Positions 6,143 to 9,190 of a stretch of DNA of 9,190 bases are shown one piece after another. The notes beneath the pieces were generated by a model. The model searched no databases. It worked only from the letters and a program-made list of their open reading frames with translations, and was not told the DNA's origin. Location of the stretch: positions 1 through 9,190 of the forward strand of contig JAUWNP010000177.1 of the NCBI GenBank assembly GCA_030612585.1, in the 5' to 3' direction. The first letter of the stretch is position 1, and every line of letters begins with the position of its first letter. This stretch comes from Anaerolineae bacterium (GTDB lineage Bacteria; Chloroflexota; Anaerolineae; B4-G1). Made by a program: the position numbers and the translations under genes.

Positions 6143-7186
6143 CTGCATTACCAAACTCATCACCGCCTTCTGCACGTGCAAGCGGTTCTCGGCCTCATCG
6201 AAGACCACCGACTGTGGCCCGTCAATGACCTCATCCTCTACCTCCCAACTCCGGTCGGCGGGCAGGCAGTGCATGTAGACGGCATTGGGGTCGGCCAGGG
6301 CCATGTACTCTGGCGTGGCCTTCCAGTCCTTGTAGCGGTCAAAGATCTCTTGCGCCAGTTGTGGGTTGTCCTCACCCACAGGGGGCTTAAGTAGTTGGAT
6401 TGGGCACCAGGCCTTGGGGTAGAGGACGTGGGCGTCTTCGGCGGCTCCCATAAAGTCATCTGTCACCTCGAAGGTGGTGCCGTTCATCTCGGCGTATTTC
6501 TCACAGGCGGCGATGACCTCGGGGTCGAGTCTCATCTCCGGCGGGCGGGCCAGCACCGTGTCGCAACCCATCATGCTGGCAGCGATGATCGCGCTTTGGG
6601 GCACCGCGCGCGGCTTGTGGACACTGGGGGAATAGGCCCAGGACATGACGAACTTGACACCCTTGAAGCCGCCGAACTTTTCCTTGACCGTCAGGACGTC
6701 GGCCAGGGCCTGGAAGGGGTGGTACTTGTCACATTCCATGTTGAGGACAGGGATGTCGGCCCAATAGGCGAAGTTGCGGATCATCTCATCTGCTCCGCCG
6801 TAGACCCAGTCCACCGGGTCGCCGTAGCAGCGGATGGCGATGGCGTTGCCCATGCGGGCCAGTACCCGCGCCACGTCGGAGACGCGCTCGGTGGAGTAAG
6901 CCCCCTCTTTGCCGGGGAGAGCGGGGGTGTAGATCTTGCTGGTGTCCAGGAAGTGGGCGTGGCCGCCCAACTGGGTCATCCCAGCCTCGAAGGAGTTGCG
7001 GGTGCGCAGGGACTGGTTGTAGAAGATCATGAACAGGGTCTTTGCCGGCAGGATGTGGTTGTGCAGTTCCCCGATCGCATAGCGCCGTTTGAGATTCAGC
7101 GCCACGTCGAGGATGGTTTCGACTTCCTCCTTGCTCCAATCGAGCAGGGTGATGAAGTCACGGCCACGGAAACTTTCGGTCTTCAT
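6140..7186 (-). CDS. ygeW: Knotted carbamoyltransferase, YgeW type
   Basis: This 348-aa cytoplasmic carbamoyltransferase is nearest in motifs to YgeW and N-acetylornithine carbamoyltransferase. Phosphate-binding motif SLRTR is at 59-63, HPFQ (for HPCQ) at 156-159, and catalytic HCLP followed by ADR at 306-312. The loop WAYSPSVHKPRAVPQ (183-197) closely resembles the proline-rich YgeW loop (WAYSPS.GKP..VPQ as recalled for E. coli YgeW). The C-terminal DEAENRLHVQKAVM matches the N-acetylornithine-type enzymes. ATG at 7186 has AAGGAGGT at 7196-7203, an ideal site. It is the first enzyme gene after the GntR regulator (51 bases). YgeW is known from the anaerobic purine/urate degradation cluster, where a carbamate kinase (YqeA) accompanies it; carbamate kinase is also present here. 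Likely role: release of carbamoyl phosphate from a ureido compound. The reaction and direction are inferred. An arginine-biosynthetic AOTCase is the main alternative. Confidence 0.85.
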   Translation of the reverse strand: MKTESFRGRDFITLLDWSKEEVETILDVALNLKRRYAIGELHNHILPAKTLFMIFYNQSLRTRNSFEAGMTQLGGHAHFLDTSKIYTPALPGKEGAYSTERVSDVARVLARMGNAIAIRCYGDPVDWVYGGADEMIRNFAYWADIPVLNMECDKYHPFQALADVLTVKEKFGGFKGVKFVMSWAYSPSVHKPRAVPQSAIIAASMMGCDTVLARPPEMRLDPEVIAACEKYAEMNGTTFEVTDDFMGAAEDAHVLYPKAWCPIQLLKPPVGEDNPQLAQEIFDRYKDWKATPEYMALADPNAVYMHCLPADRSWEVEDEVIDGPQSVVFDEAENRLHVQKAVMSLVMQ

Positions 7187-7218
7187 TTGAACTGTACCTC
7201 CTTAGAAAATTGTGTGAA

Positions 7219-7235
7219 TTGTCTCAGGTAGACAA
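7219..7235. promoter_or_regulatory. Short palindrome between gntR and the YgeW-type gene, possible second operator
   Basis: TTGTCT (7219-7224) and AGACAA (7230-7235) form a 6-bp inverted repeat with a 5-base gap. It lies just after the regulator stop and about 16 bases before the ribosome-binding site of the next gene. The core GTC-N7-GAC recalls GTC-N8-GAC in the operator at 7989-8010, so it may be a weaker site for the same regulator. It is short enough to be chance. Confidence 0.3.
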
Positions 7236-7237
7236 CA

Positions 7238-7975
7238 TCAACGACGCAGAACATGGAAGCGGAAGAGATCGGGCAGGAAGTAGTTGCGGGAGAACTCGAT
7301 AGGTGTGTGATCGTCGGTGAACAGTGTTTCGGCCAGTAGTAACAGTGCCTGACCTGGTTCGACCTCCAATTGCTCTGCCAACAATACATCAGCATTAATA
7401 GCGATGATTTCGGCCAGCGATTCACGAACGCAGATGCCATTCTGTTGCACCAACAGGTCGAGGACTGACCCACCGAAAGAGGTGCCGATGGCTTCGGGTG
7501 GCAAGACGGTCACGGGGCTGTAGTCAACCAGATATGCGGCTGGCCGGCGCTTGACGACGATGGCGCGACGGACGCAAGTGAGGGGGGTGCCTGGAGCGAC
7601 ATCCAACCTCTCTGCCAGTTCTTCATCGGCCGGCACCTGCTCCACACTCAGTCCGCGCATCTGAGTCGCCATCCCCTGCCGTGCAGCCGACGCCAGGATG
7701 CTCTCCAGCCGTTCCAGTCCGCTTCCTAGCCGATGTCCGTACCCAGGGGCGACGAACGTGCCCACACCGTGCTTGCGGACAATGGCGCCTTCTTGTTCGA
7801 GGTAAAGTAACGCCTCGCGCAGAGTGGGGCGTGAGATGCCAAACTGCGCGGCCAGATCGGCCTCAGAGGGGAGTTGTTGACCGGGCTGATAAGTCCCGTT
7901 CTCGATGAGGCTGAGCAGATGTTGTTGCGTCTGGAGATGGAGAGGTCGCCGATCAGTCTTAAATCGCTGCATCAC
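7238..7975 (-). CDS. GntR-family transcriptional regulator (HutC type, UTRA ligand domain)
   Basis: This 245-aa DNA-binding regulator has an N-terminal winged helix-turn-helix (about 10-80) with the GntR pattern QLPSEADLAAQFGISRPTLREAL, then EGAIVRKHGVGTFVA. The rest (about 95-242) is a UTRA effector domain, ending in the characteristic PIEFSRNYFLPDLFRFHV. HutC-type proteins usually repress catabolic genes until a small molecule binds. The start is GTG at 7975 or the adjoining ATG at 7972; only a weak GGTGG precedes them, so they cannot be separated. It heads the carbamoyltransferase/carbamate kinase genes and has its own strong promoter, with a palindrome at the start point, so self-control is likely. 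The effector is unknown; an intermediate of the purine or ureide route is the natural guess from context. Confidence 0.92.
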   Translation of the reverse strand: MMQRFKTDRRPLHLQTQQHLLSLIENGTYQPGQQLPSEADLAAQFGISRPTLREALLYLEQEGAIVRKHGVGTFVAPGYGHRLGSGLERLESILASAARQGMATQMRGLSVEQVPADEELAERLDVAPGTPLTCVRRAIVVKRRPAAYLVDYSPVTVLPPEAIGTSFGGSVLDLLVQQNGICVRESLAEIIAINADVLLAEQLEVEPGQALLLLAETLFTDDHTPIEFSRNYFLPDLFRFHVLRR

Positions 7976-7988
7976 GCCACCAGTGGTA

Positions 7989-8010
7989 AGAGGTCTTACG
8001 TCTGACCTCT
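7989..8010. promoter_or_regulatory. Candidate GntR operator overlapping the transcription start of gntR
   Basis: AGAGGTC (7989-7995) and GACCTCT (8004-8010) are a perfect 7-bp inverted repeat with an 8-base spacer. The element directly follows the -10 box and covers the expected start point, a classic repressor position. The GGTC...GACC half-sites are of the kind bound by several GntR-family proteins (FadR, DasR consensus GGTC-GACC). The most likely ligand is the adjacent regulator itself. Confidence 0.6.
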
Positions 8011-8039
8011 AGTATACATCAGATAAGGGCTTCTGTCAA
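8011..8039 (-). promoter_or_regulatory. Near-consensus sigma70-type promoter for gntR and the downstream catabolic genes
   Basis: On the minus strand TTGACA (8034-8039) is followed, after exactly 17 bases, by TATACT (8011-8016). The -35 is a perfect match and the -10 differs at one base. Transcription would start near 8004, inside the palindrome at 7989-8010, giving a short leader of about 30 bases before the regulator gene. Confidence 0.75.
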
Positions 8040-8108
8040 GGGGCTGGATGTCTGAAACAGGCTTATTCTGTCACCGCCACGACAGCCTGGCGCAGGAGGG
8101 CGATCATC

Positions 8109-8142
8109 AGAAACCAGGTTTTTTCTTAAAAACCTGGTTTCT
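8109..8142. repeat. Perfect 15-bp hairpin overlapping the thiolase stop codon
   Basis: AGAAACCAGGTTTTT (8109-8123) and AAAAACCTGGTTTCT (8128-8142) are exact reverse complements with a 4-base loop. The outer end of the stem includes two bases of the thiolase TAG stop (8141-8143). It may end the thiolase message or block its 3' end, but no separate U-run follows on either strand. The same sequence in both directions also suggests a dispersed palindromic element. Between it and the promoter (8040-8108) nothing else is evident. Confidence 0.75.
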
Positions 8143-9190
8143 AGTCCCGCCGTACCAGGAGCGACATCCCCAACCCACCGCTGACGCACAGGGTTGCCAG
8201 CCCCCATTCGGCATCGCGTTTCCGCATGGCGTGGAGCAGGGTGACGACGATGCGTGTCCCGGTGCAGCCGGTGGGATGGCCCAATGCCACCGCCCCGCCG
8301 TGGACGTTGCGGCGACTCACGTCCCAGGCCAGTTCGCGCTCTACTGCCAACACCTGGGCGGCAAACGCCTCGTTGAGTTCGATCAGGTCTATATCGCCCA
8401 GCGAAAGCCCCGCATGTTCTGATCTCTGGGCCAGGACTTTGCGCGTGGCAGCCACCGGCCCCATCCCCATCCGGCGGGGCTCCACCCCGGCGCTGGCGAA
8501 GGCCTCGATGTGGGCCAGTGGCTCGATGCCCAATGCCTGTGCCCAGTCGGCCCGCATGACCACCACAGCCGCTGCCCCGTCGGTAATGCCGCTGGCGTTG
8601 CCCGCCGTGATGGTGCCATCCTCCTTAAAGACCGGGCGCAGGCGGGCCAGTTTCTCCATGCTGGTGTCAGACCGGGGGCGCTCGTCCCGCTCCACCCGCA
8701 CCGTCGTTCTCAGGCCCTCACCCCCAACCCCTCTCCCAACCTTGAGGGAGGGGGGCAGTTTGCGGCCGGGCGCTTCCACGGGCACGATCTCGGCGTCAAA
8801 GCAGTCCTCTTCCCAGGCGCGCACTGCCTTCCGGTGACTCTCCAGGGCAAAGCGGTCCTGCTCCTCCCGGCTGATGCCATACTCCTCAACCAGCGCCTCG
8901 GCGGTGCGGCCCATCATCATCTCCGCCAGGGGGCAGTAGTAGCCATCACGATGCATTGCATCCACGAGCGTATCGTCCCCCAACCGGTAGCCCCAGCGGG
9001 CGTTCATCAGCAGGTAGGGAATCTGCGACATCTGCTCCACACCCCCGGCCAGGACAATCTGGGTCTCGCCGGTGACAATGGATTGACAGGCCAGGGTGAT
9101 GGCTTTCATCCCACTGGCGCAGGCCTTGTTGATCGTGAACGCTGGCCGGTTCACGGGCACGCCGGCCCGGTAGCCGATCTGGCGGGCCAG
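8141..9190 (-). CDS. Thiolase (acetyl-CoA C-acetyltransferase type), N-terminus outside the window
   Basis: This is a cytoplasmic condensing/thiolytic enzyme joining two acetyl-CoA or cleaving 3-ketoacyl-CoA. The 349 C-terminal residues are visible, and the frame runs open to the window edge (LARQIGYRAG then VPVNRPAF). Nucleophile Cys is in NKACASG (visible residue 24). Other family marks are GGVEQMSQ, AGNASGITDGAAA, the NEAFA motif, GHPTGCTGTR with its catalytic His, and the second catalytic Cys in CVSGGLG. Roughly 40 to 80 residues are missing at the N-terminus. In the middle, after EIVPVEAPGRK, about 17 residues (LPPSLKVGRGVGGEGLR) are encoded by a dispersed DNA repeat and break an otherwise normal sequence that resumes at TTVRVERDERPRSDTSMEKLARLRP. 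The gene is upstream of the regulator and separated by a hairpin and a promoter, so it probably belongs to another transcription unit (fatty-acid, butyrate or acetoacetyl-CoA metabolism). Confidence 0.92.
   Translation of the reverse strand: MARQIGYRAGVPVNRPAFTINKACASGMKAITLACQSIVTGETQIVLAGGVEQMSQIPYLLMNARWGYRLGDDTLVDAMHRDGYYCPLAEMMMGRTAEALVEEYGISREEQDRFALESHRKAVRAWEEDCFDAEIVPVEAPGRKLPPSLKVGRGVGGEGLRTTVRVERDERPRSDTSMEKLARLRPVFKEDGTITAGNASGITDGAAAVVVMRADWAQALGIEPLAHIEAFASAGVEPRRMGMGPVAATRKVLAQRSEHAGLSLGDIDLIELNEAFAAQVLAVERELAWDVSRRNVHGGAVALGHPTGCTGTRIVVTLLHAMRKRDAEWGLATLCVSGGLGMSLLVRRD
8713..8756. repeat. Dispersed palindromic repeat inserted in frame in the thiolase gene
   Basis: The plus strand reads CCCTCACCCCCAACCCC then TCTCCCAACCTTGAGGGAGGGGGG. 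CCCCTCTCCC pairs with GGGAGGGGGG with one mismatch around a short loop. Sequences of this form (ccctcaccccca..cccctctccc) are familiar as multi-copy repeats in bacterial genomes rich in intergenic repeats, usually between genes. Here it adds about 17 codons (PPSLKVGRGVGGEG) without breaking the reading frame. Confidence 0.75.

Noticed and set aside
6395..7231. Plus-strand open frame of 278 codons opposite the YgeW-type gene
   Set aside because: Composition is Gly/Val/His/Asp-rich and typical of antisense translation of a coding gene. No family is recognised.

Overview
All genes lie on the minus strand, so transcription runs from high to low coordinates. The window suggests a member of the Chloroflexota (Anaerolineae-like). 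The reasons are the fairly high G+C, the strong AAGGAGG ribosome-binding sites, and the many short simple-sequence or palindromic repeats between genes and inside gene ends. Two 'four helix bundle' (23S rRNA intervening-sequence-protein-like) genes have also been dropped into an operon. This taxonomic call is inference, because no marker gene is present.

Layout in transcription order: (1) 9190-8141, the 3' part of a thiolase (acetyl-CoA C-acetyltransferase type). It ends in a perfect hairpin and carries an in-frame repeat insertion. (2) 8039-7989, a near-consensus sigma70-type promoter with a palindromic operator at the expected start point. (3) 7975-7238, a GntR/HutC-type regulator with a UTRA domain. 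(4) 7186-6140, a YgeW-type knotted carbamoyltransferase. (5) 6037-5639, four-helix-bundle gene FHB2, between repeat arrays. (6) 5627-4590, a second, divergent carbamoyltransferase. (7) 4551-4060, four-helix-bundle gene FHB1, also between repeat arrays and open in frame into the next gene. (8) 4059-3106, carbamate kinase. (9) about 3115-2914, a repeat-rich leader with a probable promoter. (10) 2913-1657, a BMP-family substrate-binding lipoprotein. (11) a perfect 15-bp intercistronic hairpin. (12) 1585-11, the double-domain ABC ATPase of the same importer. The permease genes are expected just beyond the low-coordinate edge.

How it may work: a BMP/ATPase importer of the nucleoside/purine type brings in a purine-related or ureide compound. 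Carbamoyltransferases running in the phosphorolytic direction release carbamoyl phosphate, and carbamate kinase converts it to ATP, CO2 and ammonia. The GntR regulator probably responds to an intermediate and controls its own promoter. This resembles the ygeW-yqeA part of the anaerobic purine/urate degradation cluster, but here there are two different carbamoyltransferases.

The most unusual feature is the pair of four-helix-bundle genes. Each sits exactly between two enzyme genes of the operon, and each is framed by its own family of inverted short repeats. That arrangement recalls the intervening sequences found in bacterial 23S rRNA genes, moved here into an mRNA.
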